Source of the DNA: Priapulus caudatus
Taxonomy: Eukaryota > Priapulida > Priapulimorpha > Priapulimorphida > Priapulidae
Length of the DNA: 25,038 nucleotides
Assembly: GCF_000485595.1 (NCBI RefSeq)
Contig: NW_014577078.1
Coordinates: 90,154-115,191 of the forward strand
Direction: 5' to 3'
The notes under the pieces were generated by a model. It was given only the letters and a program-made list of their open reading frames with translations, had not been told where the DNA came from and did not search any database. The translations under genes and the position numbers were made by a program. Positions 1 to 9,476 of the stretch are shown one piece after another; position 1 is the stretch's first letter; each line of letters starts with the position of its first letter.

Positions 1-650
1 CACTTGTCACATGGGTAACTAACTTGCCACTTCGTCTACAACCGTTTCGTCTAATGTTCACCTGGTCTAATATCATTTCGTCTACACCCAGTTCGTCTAT
101 TACCAGCTAGTCTACTAACCATTTCGTCTATATATCATTCCGTCTACGGACCATTTCGTCTATATATCATTCCGTCTACGGACCATTTCGTCTACTAACC
201 ATATATGGTCTAATTGCCAATTCGTCTAATGACCATCTTGTCTAATGACCATTTCGTATAATAACCATGTAGTCTAATTACCATTTCGTCTAATACTCAT
301 CCCATCTAACAACCAACTGGTCTACACCCATTTTGTCTAATATCCAGTTCGTCTAATACCCACTTCGTCTAATAGCAACTGGTCTCCACCTAATTTGTCA
401 ACTGCCCAATTCGTCTACTACCCAACTGGTCTACACCCAATTCGTCTACAACCCAAATTGTCTACAACCATTTCGTCTAATACCCAATTGATCTACACCC
501 ATTTCCTCTACTACCCAACTGGTCTACAACCATTCCTGGGATTTCCATCTACTACCCAACTGGGATACAACCATTTCATCTACTACCCAACTGGTCTACA
601 CCCAATTCGTCTACTGCCCATTTCGTCCACTACCCATCTGGTCTATCAAA
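1..650. repeat. Degenerate 15-16 bp minisatellite
   Basis: The stretch is a head-to-tail array of variants of a 15-16 base unit, roughly ACCATTTCGTCTAATA, with the core TCGTCTA or TGGTCTA recurring at that spacing. Near 120-195 a two-unit higher-order block (TATCATTCCGTCTACG plus GACCATTTCGTCTATA) repeats exactly. From about 400 onward the variant TACCCAACTGGTCTAC dominates. The array begins at the window edge, so its full length is unknown. Open frames here are a by-product of the periodicity and are not genes. Confidence 0.9.
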
Positions 651-1125
651 TACCCACTACTCAAAACACATTTTGCCTAACACGAATTTTGCCTGCATGT
701 AAGCAAAATTTTGTCAACATTTTAATACCCATATCCATATGATTTGATAGATGACGCCTTTGGGCAGCTATATATATATGTGTGGTTTATTATTTATTTG
801 GTCTCCCAAACAGAGTTGGGGAACTTCCTCAAAATCTCCGCGTACCATCTACATGGGTATGCAAGCCTCAGCTAGCTATTTAAATTCACAACTCCTGCAA
901 CGTCATAACCGCACGCTATCCCAGAATGCACTGCCCCCCCCCCCGATTTCTCGGAACTCAACTATGACTCCAAAAATTTTGGTTCCGTTTTAATGCTCAC
1001 ACGTATTCGATTAAACACATTTAAATCGAGTAAACGGTCCCTGGATTTTGTATGTTATTTTAAGTTATGACTCTTTATTTACGATACTGTTGTGTCATAA
1101 AAAACATTACAGATTTTCATCCGTG
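651..1125. other. Intergenic, no gene seen
   Basis: Unique-looking AT-moderate sequence after the satellite. It contains a run of 11 C (934-944). I see no convincing coding region, RNA gene or repeat relationship to the rest of the window. Confidence 0.5.
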
Positions 1126-1715
1126 TTTTTAGCTCAGCTGACGAAGTCAGATGCAGCTTGTAGAATCGCATGAATGTCCGTCCGTCCGTCCGTCAACAGT
1201 TATTGCACAAATCTTACCGCTCGACGTACGGTCTTGATATTCGGGATGTCGGGGGAATCGCGAAAAGGACCCGGGATGTCGAATTTGGGGGTCAAGGGTC
1301 GAAGGTCAAGATGTGTCAATGGAGGGGGAATATTTCCCCCTTAACTTAAGGTAAAGGAGGAAATGCGGAATTGCGGCACAAATCTCAACCGCTCGACCTA
1401 CGCTCTTAATATTCGATGTATAGTGTGATGGGGAGGAAACCCATCACCAGTGCGAAATTGCAGGTCACAGGTCAAAGGGCAGTGGGGGAAAGGTCAGATA
1501 TCAGACATTTTCTGAGGACATGGTCTAACGGACCGAGTGCAAAACTTTTTTGTTTCAGCGCTGACTTACCATTTTTATCACTTTATTGAAAGGACCATGA
1601 AATGTACTTTCCGCTGATGTGTGAAAAGTAAGTGTCTGATAACCTTCTGACCCTCAAGAGGAGGGTTAAACATGGATTTGTTGACTGTTAACAAAGGACT
1701 GAACTGCTTTTGCTA
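1126..1715 (+). repeat. Dispersed repeat, copy A
   Basis: This copy aligns along its length with 23655-24210 in the same orientation. Shared landmarks in order are: TTTAGCTCA near the start, CAGATGC-GCTTGTAGAAT, GTCCGTC, the CACAAATCT block, GGGATGTCGAAT, TCCCCTTAACTT, GAGGACATGGTCTAACGGAC, ACCATGAAAT, and TCAAGAGGAGGGTT. Copy A has a GTCC tetranucleotide expansion (about 1177-1193) that copy B lacks. There is no open frame and there are no terminal inverted repeats, so a non-autonomous element is likely, though its class is unknown. Two triplets of AGGTCA-like half-sites lie inside it (1289-1308 and 1462-1481). Confidence 0.8.
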
Positions 1716-1720
1716 TTAAA

Positions 1721-1795
1721 GCCCCCTTCACCCGCCCCTTCCCCTCACCCTCCCCCCGACCCTTCCCCACCCTCCCCCACCACCACCACAACGCT
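1721..1795. repeat. C-rich tract (G-runs on minus strand)
   Basis: A strongly C-biased stretch with at least six runs of three or more C separated by short spacers, ending in CCACCACCACCACA. The minus strand therefore carries clustered G-runs with quadruplex-forming potential. It directly follows the dispersed repeat copy A. Confidence 0.75.
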
Positions 1796-1922
1796 TGCGC
1801 TTGACGCATATCCATGATAACATGTTAATATAGCGAAGTCATTAAAGTTACACAGCTGTATCTTTATTACTATACTACCGGTATAGCAAAGCCTAGCTAT
1901 CATAGATTTTAGATCTGTATTA

Positions 1923-2000
1923 GTAGTATCAGGAGTAAGATAATATAGGATATATTATCCTATTATATATTATCCTATATTATCTTACTCCTGGTAGTAT
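1923..2000. mobile_element. Palindromic mini-element 1 with 7-bp duplication
   Basis: The element itself is 1930-1993 (64 bp). Its arms 1930-1952 and 1971-1993 are perfect 23-base reverse complements around an 18-base AT-rich loop, and the ends read CAGGAGT and ACTCCTG. It is flanked by an exact 7-bp direct repeat GTAGTAT (1923-1929 and 1994-2000), which looks like a target site duplication. See elements at 5438, 5907, 7784 and 22331. Confidence 0.75.
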
Positions 2001-2730
2001 CCTAGATATTTGCTCTGAGCGCGAACGCGGTGGCGGGAGGGCGCACTTGATTCGGTTGCCAGTGAGTTTATCAGAAGAATACTAGGCTACAGTGCATTTC
2101 AGTTGAGCGCTGTCGCTCTGCGGCCCTTGGTTAACTAATTTCCTAAAGTGAAAAAATTCCATGGACTGTTTACTAGTTTATACTATGAACAACTTATGGC
2201 TAAAAGTTTAGGTCCCAACCCTTTGCTTTGCATGAAATGTGAAAAAACGCATTTTTTAAATATAAATTTACAATTTTTGCTGTCACGTAATTGGCAATGA
2301 AGCTTTTGTGATTATTTTCATCGTGAGCGTGGAGAGACATCTCTTTTATGAAATAGATATGTGTTTGATCGAATTTTGTGAGAAGTTATGTTGTAATACC
2401 TTTTTTTATAGAGGTACCTGTTCGTAATAGTCAGGTCCCTTAGTGCAAAATATGGGCCGAATCGTTACAGGAGTGACAAAAGTCTCAAACTTGGCACAGC
2501 TGTAGCTTATGGCAGTACTATAATTATTAGAGGGGGTGCCCAATGCAGATATTCCTTAGAAGTGAATTACAGACACATGCACAGTAAATGCGGGCGCGGT
2601 AGGGGGGTTCGGAGTCAGGTGGTTCGAACATTTAATCATCTGTAATTCACTTACGCGCGCATATATTTGCTAATATATTGACTAATCGTGCGTCAATAAA
2701 CTCAATATTTACAGAGAGTATAGCTAAGAA
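2001..2730. other. Intergenic, no gene seen
   Basis: No convincing coding region or RNA gene is visible. The segment mixes AT-rich and moderate GC sequence and leads into the microsatellites at 2734. Confidence 0.45.
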
Positions 2731-2733
2731 TTT

Positions 2734-2734
2734 A

Positions 2735-2766
<32 letters not shown>

Positions 2767-2800
2767 CACACACGCGCACACGCACACACAAACACACACC
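2734..2800. repeat. (ACGC)n / (CA)n microsatellite
   Basis: About eight perfect ACGC units (2734-2767) grade into CA-rich sequence. The repeat reads as Cys/Val or Thr/His peptides in several frames, which are not real proteins. A second ACGC array closes the window at 25001-25038. Confidence 0.95.
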
Positions 2801-2860
2801 GTACAGAACCACCACTGCATAAGAGCGAGAAAGAACCTCACGTACGATTATTCGTCTGCT

Positions 2861-2958
2861 TGATTGATTCATTGATTCATTGATTGATTCATTGATTCAT
2901 TGATTGATTCATTGATTCATTGATTGATTCATTGATTCATTGATTGATTCATTGATTC
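2861..2958. repeat. 20-bp tandem repeat
   Basis: Nearly five exact copies of TGATTGATTCATTGATTCAT. The unit itself combines TGAT and TCAT tetramers, so it is a higher-order microsatellite. Its purity suggests recent expansion. Confidence 0.95.
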
Positions 2959-2999
2959 GTCTCCTTGATTGGCCTGCTTGAATAGTGCTTTTGTCACGA

Positions 3000-4660
3000 T
3001 GCGTTAAATCAAACAGATTGAGAGAATGGATGAAAAGCGGTGGAGAGAAATGCATGGAGAGTTAGAGTGATGCCGTATGTGGGAGGGTGTTGCTTCTTCA
3101 CTTTTGCTCTCTCTAAACGGAAGGCGAACGCGAGGACGCCAGGTGTAACATCGTCAGTGCGCTTTCCTATAACTTACTACAGCTAGTAGTAGTTAGCTAT
3201 TAGTATATCGCACATCCTCTGGTTTCACTCGACCGGCTATTGTATTGGTAGTGTAGTTACTAGAACGGCTGCACGCGCCATTCCTCACAGCTTCATGCCG
3301 ATTCCATTCACTGTGTGAGTTCCGTCCCTGATGACGAATTTTGACGAATTGTGGAAAACGGCGAAATAACAGAATAATCAGAGCAAGAAATTTCACGCCC
3401 ATCCCTGTCGGTTTTTTGCCTGTTCGATTCATGGGGGACTTGCAGAATTGTGCAGATATAGCTTGCTGGCTGTAGCTGTTGAGGTGAATGCTGTCGACGA
3501 CTTGTTTATTGATTGGTCTGACAGCACACATGTAATCTCCACACACAAAAATTGGTAAGCGGATTGTCGTATCACAAAAACTGCGGCTATGGCAATTTAT
3601 TGGCTTCTCGTGGATTTGAGATAGCTCTCATTCTATATAAACTGTCCTGCCATATCAATCATTTTGAATTCACGCGTCATAGAACTTTTATTGAGTCTCG
3701 TTGTTAGCGGTATGTATTGTATCACCGTGCTGAGTATGGTCAAGTTTCACTTGATCCGTCGTTAAGCCGCCAGCACGTTCACGTAGGATGAGGCATTCTC
3801 TGAATATATATATACGTTTTAGCACCTAAGCACATACTGCACTAAGTGGTCAGTTATTAGCCCTCGAGATGCAATCGGAAATATGTTGCCTTAAGTGACA
3901 ATTTATTCGCGATTTGCGGAAAAGCGAGCGTTCGTGACTGACACAAACTTATATGCTGCATTTGTCTGCCACGACGTTTGACAAAACGGTCGACGGTGGT
4001 GATATTCGTGATCGACGTGCCGGCACGAAATGTATGGGCCACTGACGCGAAAAGCCGCGTGCACGAGAGTTTCTGTTTTCTGTATCCTGTTAGCGTTGTT
4101 GAATCCGTGGCGTGTTTTGTGAGAGAACTGCTTGCGGGAAGCACGAGGCTGCAGTCAAGTGCGCGGTGGTAGAAACGGTTTTCCTCTCTCTGCCAATCCG
4201 CCAGTTGCCAGTTGATCAAAAGAATGCCAATTAACCATTGAGCGCGCAAATCTGCAGTCCAATATAAAATAGCTGGGGGTCATTTCTCGGCTGATCAGAG
4301 TCGACTTCAAAGCCGCGCCGCATTCGGTCTGCGTTAGTGAGGCTTTGAGCCCCAGCAGCTCCGCCTCAGTAATTTGCAATCACACACTGTTACATAGAAA
4401 ACCGCGGTATTAGATTTTCAGGCGACTCGCGGACGCTGTGCCATGTATAGTGAGCTTAGACGTGAGAAGAAATATTGTTGACGGCTGGCGCCCCGCGGTA
4501 GGGCTGAAGTAGCATTTTTCGTTGTTGAAACGTCGCTACCATAAGCATTATTGTCATACGTACGTCTTTCAAGATTGATATTGAGATTTCGAGAATTTAC
4601 GAGATTAGTGTCGTTGAGTAACTCATGGGCGACTGTTACTGAGCTGTAAAGAGTGTAGCT
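3000..4660 (+). promoter_or_regulatory. CpG-richer upstream region of the receptor gene
   Basis: Compared with the AT-rich introns, this stretch has frequent CpG and moderate GC, and it runs up to the proposed first coding exon. A CCAAT overlapping a TATAAAA (about 4258-4269) is a possible core promoter about 390 bases before the ATG. An in-frame TGA at 4640-4642 closes the 5' leader reading frame. Minus-strand open frames at 3193-3546, 3857-4249 and 4155-4379 show no recognisable domain. Promoter assignment is inference from position and composition. Confidence 0.35.
4258..4269 (+). promoter_or_regulatory. Possible CCAAT/TATA element
   Basis: CCAATATAAAA-like sequence (TATAAAA at 4263-4269) lies upstream of the signal-peptide exon. 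No initiator or transcription start can be proved, and such AT strings occur by chance. Confidence 0.2.
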
Positions 4661-4706
4661 ATGTGCGCAATGATACTAAAATACCTAGCAGCTGTACTTT
4701 GCTATG
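4661..4706 (+). CDS. RYK: RYK-like receptor, exon 1: signal peptide
   Basis: The ATG at 4661 opens MCAMILKYLAAVLCYG, a short hydrophobic leader typical of a cleaved signal peptide. It ends at a good donor (TATG|GTAAGC) in phase 1. Joined to exon 2, the split codon becomes GGA, giving a Gly-Leu-His-Ala-Glu-Leu-Tyr-Tyr junction that resembles the sequence opening the WIF domain in vertebrate RYK. An in-frame TGA at 4640 rules out a longer start; Met at 4670 is an alternative. The linker usually found between signal peptide and WIF domain in vertebrates is absent or encoded by an unseen exon. Assignment rests on phase, leader character and the junction match. Confidence 0.65.
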
Positions 4707-5435
4707 GTAAGCTAAAGGTAGCTATTTGTGCACTTGTCTGCAAATATTTACATTGGAACGTGCGCTTTCGCCGCACAGAGAAAACTGCATAAGCCAGGTG
4801 ACATAACGGTAAGTATAGTGATGGATTATATATCAGGAGCATCGTTTCGTTAGACGAAGCCCTTTCGTGCACCTACCGTGGGCAGCGGACCTCTGTCATT
4901 TCGTGTTTCACACTAAACGTGTAGTGAGCGTTTGTGCGGGTAAACACGAGTTTTGAATTCATCCGCCTCGATGAATGAAGCCATTGGTAGCCAATGAAGC
5001 CAAGTGGTAGTTACCATGCAGCCAGCAGTCTGCACGACGTGCTTAACATAGGCGGGCGTACCCGGCGCGATGTAACGTGATCAGACAAATGTTAGCTTGC
5101 CTTGCAGCTTGGCAATATCCACAGCCTGGCCCTTCCCCGGCTGTAATCTGTTAAAGCGACGTCGTTTCTGCAGTAAATTAAGCCCGGCTTGTGGTGAAGG
5201 GAGCAGGCGACATCTGCCTGCGCGTGATCACAGGTCGCGTGCTTTCAGGCAGATTGTGAGCTTTATGCTTATACGCACAGTACGGAAATGGTTATATGCA
5301 TCAGTGGACCAGTGCGCGGGCAGGGAGCATGATGTGATTCACTTGATAAATTACGAAAACCGTTGTGACTGCGATTTTACACGTTATATTTGAAATTAGT
5401 AAGATGGCGTGGGGGAGAGAAGGTAATGATTATAT

Positions 5436-5502
5436 ATCAGCAGTGAATAATAATAGATTATTATCATTCACTAAATCTATTATTATTCACTCCTGATTAT
5501 AT
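5436..5502. mobile_element. Palindromic mini-element 2
   Basis: The element is 5438-5495 (58 bp). Arms 5436-5459 and 5474-5497 are 24-base inverted repeats with one mismatch (CAGCAGT on the left, ACTCCTG on the right). The flanks TATATAT (5431-5437) and ATTATAT (5496-5502) match at only 5 of 7 positions, so the duplication is weak here. The outer arm sequence resembles those of the elements at 1930 and 5907 (GAGT followed by ATAATA-type sequence). Confidence 0.6.
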
Positions 5503-5602
5503 CAACAACATTCACCATGCTTGCATTAGTGTCAATATAATTAAAATAACTGACACTGTCCTATTAGCTATGTCTGATTAGTAGGAATAAAAATTTTGTT
5601 TT

Positions 5603-5694
5603 GAAAGAGAGAGAAAAGAAAGAGAGGGAATGAGAGGGGAAGGGAAAGAGAGAGCGAGAGGGAGAGAGAGATGGGAGGAGAGGAGAGTAGGGAA
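5603..5694. repeat. Homopurine (GA-rich) tract
   Basis: About 90 bases that are almost all A and G with few interruptions, made of GAGAGA, GGGAA and GAGGAGAGG blocks. Such tracts can adopt triplex structure. The open frame across it is a composition artefact. Confidence 0.8.
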
Positions 5695-5899
5695 CAGTGA
5701 TGTGAAAGGGTTTTGTCCGCTGACTGGTTCCGCCATTCATATATTATGCCATCGGAAAGTCAGCGAAGATTACAATAATAAGAGTGTTCTTCGCCTGTTT
5801 GTCAGGAGGCAAGAGCATAATATACAAACGCATTTACTTGTCCCGTATGGTGCTCTGCTAAACGCGCGCATTCTATCTAACGAGTAGTAATCAGTAGTA

Positions 5900-6060
5900 C
5901 ATATATCAAGAGTAGATAATAACACGTTGTGTTATAATGTAATAATATAATGTAATAAATGTAATAAATATAAATAAATATAAAATAAATGTAATAATAT
6001 AATATAAATATAATAATAATATATATGTAATAAGGTGTTATTATCTACTCTTGCATATAT
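5900..6060. mobile_element. Palindromic mini-element 3 with 7-bp duplication
   Basis: The element is 5907-6053 (147 bp). Perfect 19-base arms (5907-5925 and 6035-6053) begin CAAGAGT and end ACTCTTG, and they enclose an AT-rich TAA/TATA core. The flanks are an exact 7-bp direct repeat CATATAT (5900-5906 and 6054-6060). Arm sequence aligns with element 1: CAGGAGTAAGATAATA against CAAGAGT-AGATAATA. Confidence 0.72.
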
Positions 6061-7453
6061 GTAATGTATACTTATTTACATATGACCAAGTGCGATTTTC
6101 GCTGACTTGCAAGCAAAGATGGTGAAGATGGCTGGATGTAAATTCATAAATAGTTATTCCTTGAAATAAAATAAAATTTATTTCCTGATATAAGCCACCT
6201 ACGGTCCACATATCCATAATATTGCGGTCATGGTGATCTGAGGTTAGATCATGATTAAATCGTGTAACCAAGTATTGTATTGTGAGTGCTACCAGTAGTG
6301 GGGTCTAAAACTATCTATACATCGTCCACTGCTGTGTTGCAGGTAAGTAAGTTGTAAATGTAGAAACATTTCCTTTCGCAAGTTATTTTGGCATCTATAT
6401 TTCGTGACGGTTAAAAATATAGCAACGTAATGATGCATCGGAAAACTATCATTGACAGTATCTTCTAGTGCATGCGAATAGTGCATCTGATGCAACTGTT
6501 CAGTTCTGCAAGAATCTGTAAGGTTCCGTTTGCTACGGGCATGTCGCTGTAACGATTTACCAACAGGAAGCTGTTGTATTTTTCCTCATGTTTTCTATAA
6601 TCCTTTACTAGTCACTTCACTTGATTGTGTGATTTGTGTCCAGCTTACTAGTGAATCATGTGACGAGTTATTTATGTATTATTAATTAAAACAGAGACTG
6701 GAAGAAATTGGAGACAAGTGAGAAAACTGGCTGTGTCTTATGAGCTTTACAGATTCGGAATGATGCAGTGTTGTTCATTGACATTACTAAAGAACACAAA
6801 AGCAGTCAAAAAAACAAATGCTTACGTAATTCAGATTGCGATGTTTAGTCATTATTTCTCGTGTAAATGGTGTCTAAGCTCGAGGATAACAGTGACTCAC
6901 TCCCGTCTTTTTTTTTCAATGCGGTGTCGCCTGTTTTTATAAACATCCCAACTCTCTGCTTACATAAACTGTTGCTTCTTGAAAGAACTCAATTATTTTT
7001 GAGCTGGTCCTCAACTATAATCTGCTGTGTGTGAGATAATCAGGGCTGCCTTTGTCAACGAGCATTTCCACTTCGTGCTTTGTCATCGTGGTACAACGCG
7101 ATTGGGAGCCTATTATGCCACAAATCACCAGGGGGCCTGCCACCATCTGTACCATACTTGACGATGTGGTCGAGTGCTAGTTATTGTACTGTAGTTGCAA
7201 ACCGTGCCACCAAACCACAACCGACAATTTCATGTTGCAAATTTATTGTGTTGGACTTTATATAGAGCTTTCAACATTTTCAATTTTGAATATTCCCAGC
7301 TTGACATTTCGCATTGATGGGTTACTACGTTTTCTTCAAACGTTTTGTTTTGCGTTTGTGACCCCAGGTGAGATAGTAGACACTAAATTAATTTGTGGAA
7401 GGGTATGATAAAATCACTATTTTGCAGATAATGTAAGCTACGAAATGAATTTC

Positions 7454-7456
<3 letters not shown>

Positions 7457-7503
<47 letters not shown>

Positions 7504-7540
7504 AGCGAGAGAGAGCGAGAGAGAGAGAGAGAGAGAGAGC
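7457..7540. repeat. (GA)n microsatellite
   Basis: Roughly 84 bases of GA dinucleotides with a few GC interruptions. The Ser/Leu-rich minus-strand frames across it are not genes. Confidence 0.95.
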
Positions 7541-7637
7541 AGCAAATATTAAACTCAGCTGAATAGTCACTGAGATGCACATGGGTTTGTACATTTGTAC
7601 ACGTATTAGAAGGGTGCAAGCGACATTTGCATCTACG

Positions 7638-7718
7638 TTTATATATTTGCAAGAATGTTTATTTATCACCCCCCCCCCCCCCCCCCCCCCCCCTCTCTCT
7701 CTTCCCCCCCCCTCCAAC
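7638..7718. repeat. Repeat unit ending in a 25-base C run
   Basis: A 31-base segment (7638-7668) is followed by 25 C (7669-7693) and CT-rich sequence. The same 31 bases, identical, recur at 8933-8963 followed by 13 C. The two sites are therefore copies of one small repeat with a poly-C side, and C-run length is the variable part. Confidence 0.8.
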
Positions 7719-7776
7719 TCCCTCTTTCTATATAAACATATTTGTGCAGCATATATATAAGTATTTCATTGCTTTA

Positions 7777-7864
7777 ATGACATCAGGAGTCTATCAATAT
7801 TGATTGACTTGATTGAATATATTATTTGAATATTGATTGACTATTGATAGACTCCTGATAACAT
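7777..7864. mobile_element. Palindromic mini-element 4 with 7-bp duplication
   Basis: The element is 7784-7857 (74 bp). Perfect 15-base arms (7784-7798 and 7843-7857) start CAGGAGTCTATCAAT; the core is TTGATTGA-like. The flanks ATGACAT (7777-7783) and ATAACAT (7858-7864) match at 6 of 7 positions. Confidence 0.65.
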
Positions 7865-8529
7865 GACAAACATAATATATATGATTCTATTACGTAACCT
7901 ACCGCGAATAGACTGCTCTTGTTTGTACCTCAGCACTTATAACTATATAACACTCATGAACATCATAATATTACTGCCACCCACACTCCTTGCATAATCT
8001 GAAATTACATAATTCTAGCTGTCGAACGCACCAGATGTTTTGCTTGCACATAATATAGTTCATCTCTATATAGTAAATTCCATGCAGCCAATAATTATTG
8101 TAATTATTATAATAATTATTGTAAATGGCTTCACGTAAGGTGCTAATATTCTGAACGTAGCAGTACAATGCAAAATGCATTGAGAGGTCAAATCTGCATT
8201 CAGTGGTCAGAAGGCAAAAGGTATGAGCCTAGGGGTAATCTACCCCCCCTCTCTCATATTCTTAAGGCTTGGAAATGTTGTCAGCAACTAAAGTTTGCAT
8301 TGCTGACTTTTAGTTGAAAAGTTTATTAACATGCTCAAATCGTCAACTTTACAATTGAAACTGATAGTGTAAACTCATGTTAATGCAAGCGCAGCCGAGT
8401 ACTGTTTCTGTTGCCAGTCGTAACAGTGCTGATTCTGACAGTATACCAGAGTTGATATTTGCTGATGCTTGTTGTGATAACAGTATAGCAGATATACTGA
8501 CTGAGCATGGCACGACTTTTGTGTTTCAG

Positions 8530-8663
8530 GACTGCATGCTGAATTATATTACGTGAGGAACGGAGAGATCAACAACTATGCAATGATGTTCAATCTGCCT
8601 ATTCCACACGACATACCCGAGCTGAACTTCTCATGGCAGAACCTACGTGCAGGACCACCAGAC
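8530..8663 (+). CDS. RYK: RYK-like receptor, exon 2: WIF domain, first part
   Basis: The exon starts after TTTGTGTTTCAG and ends at GAC|GTATGT. After two bases completing a split Gly codon it reads LHAELYYVRNGEINNYAMMF and continues to ELNFSWQNL. These are the opening strands of the WIF (Wnt inhibitory factor) domain: the AELYYVRN motif, the INxYAM..F strand, and a F-S-W motif corresponding to F-T-W in vertebrate RYK. WIF domains bind Wnt ligands outside the cell. Phase is 1 at the start and 0 at the end. Confidence 0.9.
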
Positions 8664-8932
8664 GTATGTGCTTACTTAGTCTTCATTACCTATATTACCA
8701 TGTTATTTTACATAGTGCAATAGCTGCTATCTCCACAGTATAAATTGCTCTACGATGTATCCACTTGCGTCGCATCGTCTGTGTCCTTCTCTAATGTCTT
8801 TTCCGTTTTAAGACGCAAAGCAATGGCGAGCACAAGTAGTACTTCCTCCTACATTGTAGCATTCAGTACAGTCAATTTAGTTCTATCGTGTATTTCTGCT
8901 AATGACAGCAGATGTGTTACACCTTGCGCAAA

Positions 8933-8976
8933 TTTATATATTTGCAAGAATGTTTATTTATCACCCCCCCCCCCCC
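8933..8976. repeat. Second copy of the poly-C repeat
   Basis: The 31 bases 8933-8963 are identical to 7638-7668, and both are followed by C runs (here 13 C). A third C run (about 9320-9334) in the same intron has different flanks. Confidence 0.8.
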
Positions 8977-8984
8977 GTGTATGG

Positions 8985-9215
8985 CAAGGTGAAAATGTTA
9001 AAAATGTAACTGACTCGATCGTAGCCGATAGTGTAAATGCGCTGAATATCTGATAGAAAGGTTGAAGAAAATTGAAAAGTTAGGTTCACACTATCAACTT
9101 TTAGTTGAAAAGGCGACGAATTGATCAACTTTTCAACGTTTTATCAACCTTTCTATCAGATGTTCAAAGCATTTACATTATCCACCGCGAGTTGGCAAAC
9201 GTTTCAACATCTCAC
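8985..9215. repeat. Long imperfect inverted repeat (foldback)
   Basis: The best-matched arms are 9048-9081 and 9127-9161, where ATCTGATAGAAAGGTTGA faces TCAACCTTTCTATCAGAT. Weaker pairing extends outward: GTAAATGC at about 9033 pairs with GCATTTAC at about 9172, and GGTGAAAATGTT at about 8988 with AACATCTCACC at about 9208. The transcript of this intron would fold into a hairpin with arms near 110 bases. No terminal duplication was found. Confidence 0.65.
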
Positions 9216-9448
9216 CCGCAGTGTGCAAACGGGGCGACGTGGATACACATTTTTGATTGTAATAATTCGAGCCAGGTGTAGCCCATGTGGCACCGATAGC
9301 AAAAATGTGCACGCAGTTACCCCCCCCCCCCCCCAGTTTAGGGTGCAGGGACACACCTCCTGCTTGCTATTATCTGTGTGGCTGCATGGCAAAAACTTAA
9401 TCAATTTGCTGACCAAATGTTGAGAAAATATATGTAATGTTCTAATAT

Positions 9449-9476
9449 CTCAACTAATTGACTTCAATTAGTTGAG
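9449..9476. repeat. Short perfect hairpin
   Basis: Arms CTCAACTAATTG (9449-9460) and CAATTAGTTGAG (9465-9476) with the loop ACTT. There is no U tract or gene border here, and no 7-bp flanking duplication, so it is kept apart from the mini-element set. Confidence 0.7.

Larger units (their letters stand above)
4707..8529 (+). other. Intron 1 of the RYK-like gene
   Basis: A 3.8 kb intron between the donor at 4707 and the acceptor TTTCAG ending at 8529. It contains a purine tract, three palindromic mini-elements, a GA microsatellite and a poly-C repeat, listed separately. The rest (about 4710-5430, 6060-7450 and 7860-8525) shows no convincing exon; several short open frames there lack domain similarity. 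A small linker exon upstream of the WIF domain could be hidden here but was not found. Confidence 0.55.

Noticed and set aside
395-742. 115-residue open frame
   Set aside because: It is produced by the 15-16 bp satellite lacking stops in one frame; the peptide repeats with the DNA period.
2647-2863. Overlapping Cys/Val and Thr/His-rich frames on both strands
   Set aside because: Translations of the ACGC and CA microsatellite.
3857-4379. Minus-strand frames of 130 and 74 residues upstream of the receptor exon 1
   Set aside because: No domain, signal or conserved motif; low stop density is explained by the higher GC.
4834-4843. CAGGAGCA after TATATAT as another mini-element end
   Set aside because: No complementary TGCTCCTG arm within several hundred bases.
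7388-7760. Ser/Leu-rich and Pro-rich frames
   Set aside because: Artefacts of the GA and poly-C repeats.
9449-9476. Perfect hairpin as a possible sixth mini-element
   Set aside because: The ends are CTCAACT, not CAGGAGT-like, and the 7-base flanks (CTAATAT and CCTTCAA) do not match.
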